DNA of 64,000 nt from Mucilaginibacter sp. SMC90 (GCF_022811725.1 NZ_CP094527.1:4960001-5024000); one strand, 5' to 3'. Positions 1 through 9,966 are shown, counted from the first letter of the stretch. The notes: generated by a model from the sequence alone, not told the origin. Translations and numbers: made by a program.

Positions 1-3000
1 GCCTTAAAAGGAGATACATCAACAAGGTATTTAAGACCAACCTTATACGACTTATTGCTACATCGGGCGCTTGATTTTTTTCTCTCAAACGAAGCTACGA
101 TAACTCAACCCAGGCTATTATTTACGCTAAATGATCCGCTTTATTTTAGCGATAGTAAGTCATTTACCAATTTACGAATTGCAACAACCGATACCTCTTC
201 AGTTTATTATAAAGGGATGACGTATTTGCAGCAAGCAACGCTTTTCCACCTGCAAAAACAAAATACGGATGCGTTAGCTGATATTGATTTGAAACGGATT
301 GAATTTGTAAATACCCATTCTTCACGTGTTGATAATGACACGCTGTACGTTAACGCGCTACGTAATTTCGTTACCGGGTTTTCATCAAGTCCGATAAGTG
401 CGGATGCGCTTGTTTTACTGGGTAAGTATTATTCAGAAATGGAAAACCTGGCAACAGCCCTGCAGTACTACAGGCAGGCAGTTGCTGCGCACCCGGAAAG
501 TACAGGAGGGAAAAATGCGGCAAATTACATTAGGCAAATTACACAAACAACCGTGACAGCCTTCATTGAGGATGTCAATATACCGGGCAGGCCCCTTCTT
601 GCATCGCTCAATTACCGGAATATCAAAACTGTAAAAATAAAGCTTTATAAAATTTGGGCGACACAATACAACCAAATGGCCGCTATGCATGATGAGCGGC
701 ACCCTGCTTTTAATTATACCCTACAGCCTATCCCTGAAGTATTTGATTATTTGAAAAAGCTTAGGCCTTTAAAAACTGAAACACTCCAACTGCCGGCTGC
801 TGACGACTACCGGCCTCATATCACCGAGTTTAAGATTGATGCACTTAATAAAGGCGTTTATGTACTTGTTATAGAGGATCCCGCAACGGGCAGCGATGAA
901 ACACGCCAGCTAACTACATTTAAGGTGAGTGCTTTAACGTCAGTAAGCAAGCGTTTGCCAGATGGGCGTACACAGTTCAGCGTTTTAAACCGGGAAACAG
1001 GCGTACCGCTGCCAGGTGTACAGGTAACAACTAATGAGGCTAACGTGCAAATCAGCGATGCAAACGGCAACTGCTATTTTGATTTAGGCGGGATGAACCA
1101 GTACGCCATTAAGCTTACCACGGCCACGGATACCTTATACAGCCCCAGGATGTTTCGGGGAAACTCAAATATACCCGACACAAACGCTAACCGCCATATT
1201 ATTTTTTTCACTGACAGGGAGATATACCGGCCGGGTCAGGCAATTTACTTTAAAGGTTTGTTTATACGTATTGCGGGAGCAAAAAACTCATCACTGCGCG
1301 GCGAAAAAGTGAACTACGTTATTAAGGATAATAATAACAAAGCGTTAGCCGGGGCCCAGGTTAGTACTAATGATTTTGGTTCTTTTGCAGGAAGCTTCGT
1401 TATACCGCAAAACATTTCAAACGGGTGGATAATGATCACCACTCCATTCGGCAATAAACGGCTCAGAGTTGAAGAGTATAAACGCCCCGGATTCATAGTG
1501 AAATTTTTGCCGGTAAAAAACAGCTACAAGCCCAATGATTCAGTAACTATAAAAGGAACGGTCAAGGCATATTCAGGCTATGGATTATCACAGGCCAGGG
1601 TGGCTTTTCGTATTAGCATGTTTACACAGGTAACAGATTATCGCAAATTTGATTACCGCAGGTACCGCTCGGCGCTTATTACCGGAAATGTAGTTACAGA
1701 CACTGTGCAAACCGATAGCCTTGGAGAATTTGAAATCAAATTTAAAGCCTCAGTAAATGCCCCCGACGACAAAAATCTATCCTATCATTACAGCTTAAAC
1801 GCCGATGTTACCGCCGGGAGCGGCGAAACCCAGTCAGCAAATACCAGCCTCATCGTTACTTCAAAAAACATAGAGGTTTTTGCAAACGTTCCGGAAAGGA
1901 TAGCTACCGGTGATAGTTCTGAAATAACGGCCAGTGTTCAAAACCTTAACGCAATTAAGCAAAGCGGGCAAATAAAAATAAACATCTATGCGATCAAAAA
2001 TCCGGGCCGCATATTTAAAAACAGGTTATGGAACAAACCTGACACCTATTTGATGAGCCGGGAAGATTACCGGAATAATTTTCCGCAATACGCTTATGCT
2101 GATGAGGATAACCGCGAAACATGGCCTGTACAATATGAGGTGGGCTCGTTCAGCCAACACACTGATGGTAAATCGCCGGTGATATTTGATCTCAGCCAGC
2201 TAAAAAATCAACCAACAGGATCGTACAAAGTGGTGATAAACGCTCAAAATGAGCAGGGCGATACCGCTTCTCACACCTATTTTATCAACTTATTTAATAA
2301 ACCTGCACGGCCTCAGGGAGCCTCCTTTTGGGTTGCGCCAGCGGGTAAGCAATATACCAGTAATAACACTGCCAATTTCATGGTAGGCTTAGGTGCAACA
2401 AGTCACGTACTGATGGAAAAGTACAGTAATGGAAAATTGGTATTATCAAAATGGCTGCATTTAAAAGGTAAAGACCAGCAACTGGTAAGCATCCCGGTAG
2501 ATACAGGTGATAATGATCAGGAGATCCAATTTTTAAGCCTCTTTGAAAATAAGATGTATACCGCGCGTGAAATGATTGGCAGGCCCGCCCTTTCTAAACA
2601 GCTGACCATTAAATTCCTTACATTCCGGGATAAACTGCAACCCGGCGAAAAAGAAGAGTGGAAGCTTCAGGTATCAGGCACAGACAAACAACAGGCAGAA
2701 ATGGTTGCGGGCCTATATGATGCGTCGCTTGACCCTATTAATGGCGCCCAACCCGGCACAATAAATTATGTTTTGCTAAATTATTTAATTAACCATCGTT
2801 CATTTATGACTTACGCTAATACGTGGACGAACATACCCCAATACCAATCATCAACACAACCTTTCAAACACGTTAATTTCTATTTTTCGCCAATTGAACG
2901 GAATTATGAACGGCTCCTGATGTCAACAGTATACGCCGATGCCAATCAGATCTTTGCCTCCGTTGAAACTACTGACGCATGGGGGATCCCAATTGCAGAT

Positions 3001-5523
3001 CCGGGACAATTGAATTACAAAGGAGACCCTAATATGGTAATCAGTGAACCTGTTGGCAACAGTAAAATCATGATCGGTTCATCAACAACACGGTTAGATG
3101 GCAAGGGGCATACAGGGACTCCATACCAAAATCCGCCGCAAACAGTCATGAGGCAGGTGGTTAATGATTATGGCGACCAGGCAAGCCTGGTGCCCATTAT
3201 CATCCGTAAAAACTTTGCTGAAACAGCTTTTTTCTACCCTCAATTACATACCGACGAAACTGGAAACATCCTGCTTGATTTCACCTTACCCGAAGAGCTG
3301 ACTACCTGGCACTTTAAAGCTTTTGCCCATACCAAAGATCTTAAAACAGGATATATAGAGCGCCAGATAGTAACCCAAAAAAAGTTAAGCATCATAGCCC
3401 GTGCACCCCGCTTTTTACGGGAAGGAGATACGATAGTTATTTCGGCTACACTGGCCAATTTAACTGCTTCGCCACTAAAGGGAGTAGTTGAGCTGAAACT
3501 ATTTAACGCACTTAACATGCAGCCAGTGAGCTGGTTTGCAAATATCAGCGATTCCAAACAGGCATTTGACCTGTCTGCAGGTACCAATAAAGCGGCGACA
3601 TTTAAACTCATTATCCCGGCCGGCACCGAAGCCCTCACCTACCGGCTTACTGCAACGTCGGGCCAATTCAGCGACGGGGAAGAAAATACCATCCCGGTAT
3701 TGCCAAACCGTATGCTGGTAACCGAATCGATGCCAATGATGGTACGTGGCGGCCAAACAAAGTCATATACCTTTACAAAACTCGTCAGCAAAACCAGTTC
3801 TACCCTAAAAAGTAAAACCCTTACACTTGAATATACTCAAAACCCTGCATGGTACGCAGTACAGGCATTACCATACCTTATGGAAGCACCGTATGAATGT
3901 TCTGAGCAAGTGTTTAACCGATATTATGCTAACAGCTTTTCAACCGATATGGTTAATAAGCTGCCGGCCATAAAACAGGTATTTAGCAGCTGGAGCAGTA
4001 ATAACAGTTCTGAATTATTATCAAACCTCGAAAAAAACCAGGAACTGAAAGCTACCTTGTTAGAAGAAACGCCGTGGCTAAGGGACGCGCAGAATGAATC
4101 AGAACAAAAGAAACGCATGGCATTGCTTTTCGACTTAAACAAGATGAGTTACGAACTGCAAACCAACCTGAACAAACTCAGAGACAAGCAACTGCCCGAC
4201 GGCGGGTTCCCATGGTTTGGCGGTACATTTGCCGACAGGTACATTACCCAGAACATACTGGCGGGTATGGGGCAGTTATATCAGCTGCATATGGTAAACC
4301 TCGCTGACATGGAATTTAAAAACATTGCGGATAAAGCTATGGCTTACCTGGATAAACAACTGTTATCTGCATCTCAACACCAACATGATTTTAATACCCG
4401 TACACTTGATCAGTTAGAAATCCATAGTTATTATGCACAAAGCTATTTTACCGCCCGTACAATTCCCCCGGCTTCCAGAGATCTTTTAAACAATTATCTT
4501 GACAGGGCGGCAAAACAATGGGTGCAAAAAACAGTGTTCGAAAAAGGGATGATAGCTTTGACCATGCTCCGCAATAACAGGCCAAAGGTTGCGGCGGCTA
4601 TCATTAAATCGTTAAAGGAAATTGCCGGATATTCAGCTGAAACGGGCATGTACTGGGCTCAAAATAAACCGGGCTATTATTGGTATCAATCGCCAATTGA
4701 AACACAAAGCTTACTTATTGAGCTTTTTACCGAAACCGGTGGCAATGATAAACAGTTAGACGAAATGAAAATATGGCTGCTGCGCCATAAACAAACCAAT
4801 AACTGGCAAACAACCAAGGCTACAGCCGCAGCTTGTTATGCCTTATTGATGAAAGGCGGCAATAACCTGCTCACCGATGCCCATACATCCATAAAACTAA
4901 ATGGCGAACCACTGGAACAGCTAAAACCTGCTGTTAAAGCTGATACAGGAACAGGTTATATCAAAACTACCTGGATGGATGAACAGGTAAAACCGGCAAT
5001 GGGAAAAGTTGAGTTAAAAAACACCGGCAATGCCATCAGCTGGGGTGCCCTGCATTGGCAATACCTTGAAAATCTTGATAAAATAACGCAGTCGCAAACC
5101 AATATCCATTTAGAAAGAAAGTATTTTATTGAACGACAAACTGCAGGCGGTGTGGTTTTAACACCAGTTAGTGCAAGCAATAATCCGCGAACCGGCGATA
5201 AACTTAAGGTGGTCATCAACATGAAAGCTGATTTAAACTTCGAGTATGTGCAATTAAAGGATATGCGCCCCGCTGGTACCGAGCCGGCCGATGTACTATC
5301 TGCTTACAAATACCAGGATGGGCTGGTTTACTACCAGGTAACGAAAGACACCGGTACTAACTTCTTCATCAGTACACTTAACAAAGGTAACTATGTATTT
5401 CAATACGAGCTTAGGGTGGTACAACCGGGCAGTTTCTCTACAGGTATAACAAGTGTCCAATGCATGTATGCGCCGGAGTTTAACGCACATGCCGGCGGTG
5501 CACGGATCAACTTTATGCGCTAA
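1..5523 (+). CDS. Alpha-2-macroglobulin family protein (5' end outside window)
   Basis: The frame is open from the first base, so the start lies upstream; 1840 residues are visible. Bacterial alpha-2-macroglobulins are envelope proteins thought to trap proteases. An MG2-type segment containing YRPGQ lies near codon 406. The thioester motif CSEQ (CxEQ family pattern) is at codons 1300-1303, inside PYECSEQVF, followed by a helical stretch typical of the thioester domain. Tetratricopeptide-like helices occur near codons 120-170. With the thioester present, covalent trapping is plausible. The signal peptide cannot be checked and no pbpC-like partner is visible. It ends about 140 bases before a bidirectional terminator. 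Confidence 0.9.
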   Translation, partial: ALKGDTSTRYLRPTLYDLLLHRALDFFLSNEATITQPRLLFTLNDPLYFSDSKSFTNLRIATTDTSSVYYKGMTYLQQATLFHLQKQNTDALADIDLKRIEFVNTHSSRVDNDTLYVNALRNFVTGFSSSPISADALVLLGKYYSEMENLATALQYYRQAVAAHPESTGGKNAANYIRQITQTTVTAFIEDVNIPGRPLLASLNYRNIKTVKIKLYKIWATQYNQMAAMHDERHPAFNYTLQPIPEVFDYLKKLRPLKTETLQLPAADDYRPHITEFKIDALNKGVYVLVIEDPATGSDETRQLTTFKVSALTSVSKRLPDGRTQFSVLNRETGVPLPGVQVTTNEANVQISDANGNCYFDLGGMNQYAIKLTTATDTLYSPRMFRGNSNIPDTNANRHIIFFTDREIYRPGQAIYFKGLFIRIAGAKNSSLRGEKVNYVIKDNNNKALAGAQVSTNDFGSFAGSFVIPQNISNGWIMITTPFGNKRLRVEEYKRPGFIVKFLPVKNSYKPNDSVTIKGTVKAYSGYGLSQARVAFRISMFTQVTDYRKFDYRRYRSALITGNVVTDTVQTDSLGEFEIKFKASVNAPDDKNLSYHYSLNADVTAGSGETQSANTSLIVTSKNIEVFANVPERIATGDSSEITASVQNLNAIKQSGQIKINIYAIKNPGRIFKNRLWNKPDTYLMSREDYRNNFPQYAYADEDNRETWPVQYEVGSFSQHTDGKSPVIFDLSQLKNQPTGSYKVVINAQNEQGDTASHTYFINLFNKPARPQGASFWVAPAGKQYTSNNTANFMVGLGATSHVLMEKYSNGKLVLSKWLHLKGKDQQLVSIPVDTGDNDQEIQFLSLFENKMYTAREMIGRPALSKQLTIKFLTFRDKLQPGEKEEWKLQVSGTDKQQAEMVAGLYDASLDPINGAQPGTINYVLLNYLINHRSFMTYANTWTNIPQYQSSTQPFKHVNFYFSPIERNYERLLMSTVYADANQIFASVETTDAWGIPIADPGQLNYKGDPNMVISEPVGNSKIMIGSSTTRLDGKGHTGTPYQNPPQTVMRQVVNDYGDQASLVPIIIRKNFAETAFFYPQLHTDETGNILLDFTLPEELTTWHFKAFAHTKDLKTGYIERQIVTQKKLSIIARAPRFLREGDTIVISATLANLTASPLKGVVELKLFNALNMQPVSWFANISDSKQAFDLSAGTNKAATFKLIIPAGTEALTYRLTATSGQFSDGEENTIPVLPNRMLVTESMPMMVRGGQTKSYTFTKLVSKTSSTLKSKTLTLEYTQNPAWYAVQALPYLMEAPYECSEQVFNRYYANSFSTDMVNKLPAIKQVFSSWSSNNSSELLSNLEKNQELKATLLEETPWLRDAQNESEQKKRMALLFDLNKMSYELQTNLNKLRDKQLPDGGFPWFGGTFADRYITQNILAGMGQLYQLHMVNLADMEFKNIADKAMAYLDKQLLSASQHQHDFNTRTLDQLEIHSYYAQSYFTARTIPPASRDLLNNYLDRAAKQWVQKTVFEKGMIALTMLRNNRPKVAAAIIKSLKEIAGYSAETGMYWAQNKPGYYWYQSPIETQSLLIELFTETGGNDKQLDEMKIWLLRHKQTNNWQTTKATAAACYALLMKGGNNLLTDAHTSIKLNGEPLEQLKPAVKADTGTGYIKTTWMDEQVKPAMGKVELKNTGNAISWGALHWQYLENLDKITQSQTNIHLERKYFIERQTAGGVVLTPVSASNNPRTGDKLKVVINMKADLNFEYVQLKDMRPAGTEPADVLSAYKYQDGLVYYQVTKDTGTNFFISTLNKGNYVFQYELRVVQPGSFSTGITSVQCMYAPEFNAHAGGARINFMR

Positions 5524-5660
5524 CAGCGTGTAAAGTTGTGGGTTACCAAATGCCACAACATGCCACGCCTGGTACTTGCTTTTCATCAGGGTTAACCGCT
5601 ATCAACGTATTCGCCTTAAAAGGGTGCTTGTAAGTTAGTGACGTATTAAGCATTTGACAT

Positions 5661-5697
5661 AAAAACAAACCCCCACAATCAATGATTGCAGGGGTTT
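5661..5697 (-). terminator. Terminator of tRNA-Ser(CGA), probably bidirectional
   Basis: A long inverted repeat (arms about 15 bp with one mismatch, 5667-5697) is followed on the minus strand by TTTGTTTTT. It lies downstream of the minus-strand tRNA ending at 5720 and also faces the plus-strand macroglobulin gene, so it could serve both. Confidence 0.75.
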
Positions 5698-5719
5698 GAA
5701 AATTTATTATTAAAATCTG

Positions 5720-5806
5720 CGGAGAGGGAGGGATTCAAACCCCCGGTACCTGTTACAGTACACCTGATTTCGAATCAGGCACATTCGATCACTCTGACAC
5801 CTCTCC
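5720..5806 (-). tRNA. tRNA-Ser, anticodon CGA
   Basis: An 87-nt class II tRNA: acceptor arm GGAGAGG pairs with CCTCTCC, discriminator G, TTCGAAA anticodon loop giving anticodon CGA (5770-5772), a long variable arm, and a T arm with GGTTTGAATCC. The 3' CCA is not encoded. It reads UCG serine codons. Confidence 0.95.
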
Positions 5807-5824
5807 TTATAAACTGAACGTTAA

Positions 5825-5849
5825 ACAAAAAATCCTGCTGGCGCAGGAT
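5825..5849 (-). terminator. Terminator of first tRNA-Ser(GCT)
   Basis: A perfect 7-bp stem ATCCTGC/GCAGGAT with a four-base loop (5832-5849) is followed on the minus strand by TTTTTTGTTT. It lies 16 bases downstream of the tRNA ending at 5866. Confidence 0.85.
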
Positions 5850-5865
5850 CTGTTTATCTTCTTGG

Positions 5866-5952
5866 CGGAGAAGGAGGGATTCGAACCCTCGGTACCGTTT
5901 CCAGTACGTCAGTTTAGCAAACTGATCCTTTCGGCCTCTCAGGCACCTCTCC
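5866..5952 (-). tRNA. tRNA-Ser, anticodon GCT, copy 1
   Basis: A class II tRNA of 87 nt. The anticodon stem TCAGT/ACTGA encloses TTGCTAA, so the anticodon is GCT (AGC/AGU codons). The acceptor stem carries one G-U wobble, where copy 2 has a G-C pair; that is the only difference between the two copies. CCA is not encoded. Confidence 0.95.
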
Positions 5953-6012
5953 ATTTCGCTTTTTATTGACGTTCTGAAAATCAAAACCTCATAAAAACCG
6001 CAATCCAAAAAT

Positions 6013-6039
6013 AAAAAAAAGCCCTTAGCTTGGGCTTTT
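6013..6039 (-). terminator. Terminator of second tRNA-Ser(GCT)
   Basis: The stem AAAGCCC/GGGCTTT (6018-6038) is followed on the minus strand by a run of Ts. It lies directly downstream of the tRNA ending at 6041. Confidence 0.85.
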
Positions 6040-6040
6040 G

Positions 6041-6127
6041 CGGAGAGGGAGGGATTCGAACCCTCGGTACCGTTTCCAGTACGTCAGTTTAGCAAACTGA
6101 TCCTTTCGGCCTCTCAGGCACCTCTCC
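6041..6127 (-). tRNA. tRNA-Ser, anticodon GCT, copy 2
   Basis: Same 87-nt class II tRNA as the copy at 5866-5952, with a fully Watson-Crick acceptor stem. Anticodon GCT in loop TTGCTAA. CCA is not encoded. The three serine tRNAs form a minus-strand array but are separated by terminators. Confidence 0.95.
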
Positions 6128-6210
6128 GTTTTACTTTTAATTTATTATCCCTTTTTCAGGGACTGCAAATATAGTAATTCAAGCATCCCGTCAAAAAAAA
6201 AAATGATTTT

Positions 6211-8280
6211 CTAATAATCAATCCGCACATGGTAAATACTCATCAGCATCCGCTTAAAAATAGCTTTAATGGTTTCGATATCTTTTAAAGTTATATTACT
6301 GTCTTTCAGTTGATTTTGATCGAGCTTGTATTTCACAATGCGATCTACCAGTACGCTGATCGATTCTTCATCGGGCTCCTTTAGTGAGCGCGAAGCAGCC
6401 TCAACCGAGTCCGCAAGCATCAAAACCGCTCCTTCTTTGGTGAAAGGAATGGGTCCGGGATAGCGAAAAATGTTCTCGTTAATGAATTTTTCGGGAAAAT
6501 TCTTCAATGACGACTGGTAAAAATAATCCACTCGCGTGTTACCATGGTGTGTGCGGATGAAGTCAATCACAACTTCGGGCAAATTAGCCTTGCGTGCCAT
6601 TTCAATCCCTCTGCTCACATGACGGATGATGATCTGGGCGCTTTCCTCATAAGGCAGCTTATCATGCGGGTTAAAGCCTGAGCTTTGGTTTTCAATAAAG
6701 AATAACGGGTTCTCCATTTTACCAATGTCATGATAAAGCGCCCCTGCCCTAACCAGCAGTGCATTGCCACCAACGGCATAAATCGCGTTTTCGGCAAGGT
6801 TAGCCACCTGTAACGAGTGCTGAAAGGTACCAGGAGCATTAAAGGCCAGTTCGCGCAGCAAAGGTGCATTGGTATTGGTGAGCTCGATGAGCGTAATTTC
6901 GGATGTGATGGCAAATACTTTTTCAAACAGGTAAATGAGGGGATAAGCCAGCAGTGTAAGCAGTACGCTAACCACGAACGGTAAAAAGTCCATCCAGTCG
7001 ATATTCAGGAAATCGCCCTCGCGGATAAAAGTGATCCCCAAAAATGCAACGAAGTATGTAAAGATGATGATCACTGCCGAGATCAGGAATTGCTCGCGCC
7101 GTACCAGGTTTTTTATACTGTAAATGGATACCATGCCCGCCGTGATCTCATAATAGGCAAACTCAAAGCTGTTGGGCACAAAAAAGCCGGCTATCAGCAC
7201 TACCAGCAAATGGATGTTAAGCGCCAAACGGGTATCAAACAATATGCGGATGATGATAGGTACTATACAATAAGGAATATAATACAAATTGGTTGGGAAC
7301 TGCAATTTTATCGCCAGCGATAAGGTTGCAAGCATTGTAGTAATTACCAGTAATATCAAACTTACCAGCCTGTTATCGGCATAAATATCTTTACGGAAAA
7401 GGTAAAGAAAAATCATGAGCAATGATATGGCTATCGCCACAAGGAAAAACTGGCCCAGCAATACCAGGTTCCGGTTACCGTTAACACGGGCATTATCCTC
7501 AAAAGCTTTTTTAAACGACTCCAGCTTTTGAAATACATCATCATTAACTACCGAACCTTTGTAAACTATCACCTCCCCTTTTTGAACCATGCCACGCGTC
7601 ACCGAAAGCCCGTCTATCACTTCCTTTTCAAGCCTTGAAGTAAGATTATTATCATAAGCAAGGTTATTTTGCAATCGGTTACTGATCAGATCAAGCAGGA
7701 AGGCTTTATCCAGATCAGTATGCTTGCTTAATATCTTATCGCAGTAAGCCTGTGCTTTTTCTTTAGTAAACAGTTCATTAGTATTTTTATCAGTAGCAAC
7801 ATTTTTGTCCAGGATCCTTATAGAATAATTCTCTGAACTTTGCTGGTATTTGGCGTTAGGCTTAAAAACCCCTGTCTGATAAATTTCCGTTAATAAATCG
7901 GTACCTGCAGCAATATACTTTGGCTTCAGCTTATCGTTAATACCGGCATTGTGCCATTTAATTTCCAGATCGGCTTTAAAACCTTCAATCTGTTGGTTTT
8001 GCATGCCTGCATCAAGCTGATAAATTGGCATAATGCTTTCCAATGCCGATTTTTGATCGGCCATGATTTCCTGCGGTGTTTTTAATATGGCAAAATTATA
8101 GGGCGATACCAGGTCTTTCTGGTTCCAGATCCTTCCCTTTTCGTGCTCGTAGCTAAACTTTGCCTGTTTAGGCAAAAAGTAAACAATAAGCACGATACTT
8201 ATCAGCATCATCAAAAACTTAACATTACGGGCGTATTTGCGCAGTAAAGCCTTTTGGCGCGAAGTGGATAGTTTTGCCAT
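6211..8280 (-). CDS. PgpH-like 7TM-HD family phosphohydrolase
   Basis: 689 residues. The order is: one N-terminal membrane segment (about 20-38), an extracytoplasmic 7TM-HD extracellular region (about 40-270), a block of about seven membrane helices (about 275-470), and a cytoplasmic HD domain. YHDIGK carries the metal-binding HD pair at H517-D518, with further HD-domain histidines in RTHHGN. Characterised members of this family (PgpH) hydrolyse cyclic di-AMP, so a role in second-messenger turnover is likely but not shown here. It starts at ATG 8280 and is divergent from the SPFH operon. A TATTTTTG -7-like box lies at 8298-8305 on its strand. Confidence 0.88.
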   Translation of the reverse strand: MAKLSTSRQKALLRKYARNVKFLMMLISIVLIVYFLPKQAKFSYEHEKGRIWNQKDLVSPYNFAILKTPQEIMADQKSALESIMPIYQLDAGMQNQQIEGFKADLEIKWHNAGINDKLKPKYIAAGTDLLTEIYQTGVFKPNAKYQQSSENYSIRILDKNVATDKNTNELFTKEKAQAYCDKILSKHTDLDKAFLLDLISNRLQNNLAYDNNLTSRLEKEVIDGLSVTRGMVQKGEVIVYKGSVVNDDVFQKLESFKKAFEDNARVNGNRNLVLLGQFFLVAIAISLLMIFLYLFRKDIYADNRLVSLILLVITTMLATLSLAIKLQFPTNLYYIPYCIVPIIIRILFDTRLALNIHLLVVLIAGFFVPNSFEFAYYEITAGMVSIYSIKNLVRREQFLISAVIIIFTYFVAFLGITFIREGDFLNIDWMDFLPFVVSVLLTLLAYPLIYLFEKVFAITSEITLIELTNTNAPLLRELAFNAPGTFQHSLQVANLAENAIYAVGGNALLVRAGALYHDIGKMENPLFFIENQSSGFNPHDKLPYEESAQIIIRHVSRGIEMARKANLPEVVIDFIRTHHGNTRVDYFYQSSLKNFPEKFINENIFRYPGPIPFTKEGAVLMLADSVEAASRSLKEPDEESISVLVDRIVKYKLDQNQLKDSNITLKDIETIKAIFKRMLMSIYHVRIDY

Positions 8281-8394
8281 TTAAGTGATTAACCTGCCAA
8301 AAATAATATAAGTTTCTGTTATATGCAGTTTTTCTTGTTTTTGTAAAAATAAATTTGATATCTTTATGATATCATTTTAAAATCAAACTAAATC

Positions 8395-9252
8395 ATGAAT
8401 CCTGAAAAAACTATCAACCCGCCGTCCGGCTTTGCCGTGTTTGTTCTGGCCATTGTTTTAATAATTGTAGCTGTTTTCTGCTTTGGCTACGGCCTGGAGG
8501 TTATTGGCTTCATATTAACTCCAATCAGCATCATATTTTTACTTCCGGGTATCATCATCGTTAATCCTAACGAATCAAAAGTGCTTACCCTTTTCGGTAA
8601 GTACGTAGGAACTGTAAAAACAGACGGTTTTTTCTGGGTAAACCCTTTCACTGTTAAGAAGAAAGTATCATTAAAAGCATTTAACCTTAACGGGCAGCAA
8701 TTAAAAGTGAACGACAGCATTGGTAACCCTATTGAAATTGCGGCCGTTATTGTATGGCAGATCAAGGATACTGCCGCTGCCGTATTTGCGGTTGAAAATT
8801 ATATTCAATACGTAAACATCCAGAGCGAAGCAGCAGTAAGGCATTTGGCAAACTCATTTCCTTATGATAACCTGGAAGATGAAACCGCAGCTATTACCCT
8901 GCGCGGCGGTGCCGAACAGGTAAGCACCATGTTGGAGAAAGAACTGAACGAAAGACTTGACCGTGCCGGCATTGAAGTACTGGAAGCCCGTATCTCGCAT
9001 TTGGCCTACGCACCCGAAATTGCACATTCCATGCTGCAGGTACAGCAGGCATCAGCCATTATAGCTGCGCGTAAACTTATTGTTGAGGGCGCGGTTGGCA
9101 TGGTTGAAATGGCGCTGAACAAACTCTCAGAAAAAAACATAGTAGAACTTGACGAGGAAAAGAAAGCAGCTATGGTGAGCAACCTGCTGGTAGTATTATG
9201 CGGTGACAAGGCCGTTAACCCAGTTGTTAACACAGGTACATTATACCATTAA
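8395..9252 (+). CDS. SPFH/Band 7 domain protein
   Basis: 285 residues. Two closely spaced hydrophobic segments (about 14-60) anchor it in the membrane. A stomatin/prohibitin-type Band 7 domain follows (about 60-230), with the family-like stretch ASAIIAARK near residue 220. The C-terminal tail is short. SPFH proteins scaffold membrane microdomains or hold proteases. It is the first gene of a tight operon: the next gene starts 8 bases after the stop and the third 1 base after that, so the three products probably work together. Confidence 0.88.
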   Translation: MNPEKTINPPSGFAVFVLAIVLIIVAVFCFGYGLEVIGFILTPISIIFLLPGIIIVNPNESKVLTLFGKYVGTVKTDGFFWVNPFTVKKKVSLKAFNLNGQQLKVNDSIGNPIEIAAVIVWQIKDTAAAVFAVENYIQYVNIQSEAAVRHLANSFPYDNLEDETAAITLRGGAEQVSTMLEKELNERLDRAGIEVLEARISHLAYAPEIAHSMLQVQQASAIIAARKLIVEGAVGMVEMALNKLSEKNIVELDEEKKAAMVSNLLVVLCGDKAVNPVVNTGTLYH

Positions 9253-9260
9253 TATTTATT

Positions 9261-9788
9261 ATGGATCAGTTCAGAAGTTTTGACCAATTGCGTGTAACCG
9301 AGCTACCCGTACTAAGGCATGGCTTTTGGCGGCCATGGTATGAACTTACCGACGGGCAGTTCAGCTATGGAAAGCTTACTTACACAGGTGCTTTAAAACG
9401 CAGATGCACTATTGAAGTTGCCGGCGTTATCTGGATGATAAAACGCAGAAATTGGACAAGCCGAAAACTTATTATTGAGCAGCCCGACGGTATGGAAATG
9501 GGCTTAATAACTCCAGAGGTTTGGAGCCGTAAGGTTACACTGCATTTAAACAATGGGCTTACGGCTACTTTTTATAATAAAAAAATATTTTCACGCACCT
9601 GCACCTGGGTAAATGAGCATCTGGGCGATATCCTGAATGTAGAAACCAAGGTATGGAGCCGAAAACAACCTTTTATTGTAAAAATCGATCCGGACATGAT
9701 CAAAAAAGTACCAGAATTACCATTATTGGCGTTACTGGGCATAAATTTAGTTTTGTTAAAACAGGCCGAAGCAGCGGCCGCAAGTTGA
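9261..9788 (+). CDS. Conserved-looking protein of unknown function in SPFH operon
   Basis: 175 residues, no family recognised. It has no signal peptide, is rich in Trp and basic residues, and ends in a hydrophobic stretch (about 150-167) followed by an alanine-rich tail. Residues about 137-147 read FIVKIDPDMIK, which resembles FVLRINPDMLK at the start of the ribbon-helix-helix domain encoded by the next gene. It sits 8 bases after the SPFH gene and its stop is 1 base before the next ATG, implying translational coupling. Confidence 0.7.
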   Translation: MDQFRSFDQLRVTELPVLRHGFWRPWYELTDGQFSYGKLTYTGALKRRCTIEVAGVIWMIKRRNWTSRKLIIEQPDGMEMGLITPEVWSRKVTLHLNNGLTATFYNKKIFSRTCTWVNEHLGDILNVETKVWSRKQPFIVKIDPDMIKKVPELPLLALLGINLVLLKQAEAAAAS

Positions 9789-9789
9789 T

Positions 9790-9966
9790 ATGGCCGAAAA
9801 AAAAGCATTTGTATTACGCATTAACCCCGATATGCTGAAAGAGATTGAGAGCTGGGCTGCCGAAGAATTCAGGAGCACCAACGGCCAGATCGAGTACCTC
9901 ATGCAACAGGCCCTGCTTGCGCGTAAAAAGGGGGCTAAGAAGAAAAAGGAAGATAGTGATCAGTGA
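9790..9966 (+). CDS. Small Arc-like ribbon-helix-helix protein
   Basis: 58 residues. The N-terminal strand KAFVLRI is followed by helix NPDMLKEIESWAAEEF, the turn RSTNG and a second helix QIEYLMQQALLARK, the pattern of Arc/MetJ-type DNA-binding dimers. A lysine-rich acidic-ended tail follows. The ATG lies 1 base after the stop of the preceding gene. It could be the operon's autorepressor, or could tether DNA or RNA to the SPFH complex; both are inference. No toxin gene is adjacent, so a toxin-antitoxin reading is not favoured. Confidence 0.72.
   Translation: MAEKKAFVLRINPDMLKEIESWAAEEFRSTNGQIEYLMQQALLARKKGAKKKKEDSDQ

Noticed and set aside
5524..5660. GTTGTGG/CCACAAC hairpin after the macroglobulin gene
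   Set aside because: Seven-bp stem with an 11-base loop and no T run; the stronger hairpin at 5661-5697 is the likely terminator.
9790..9966. RHH gene considered as the antitoxin of a toxin-antitoxin pair
   Set aside because: The adjacent protein does not resemble a known toxin and the operon is led by an SPFH gene.
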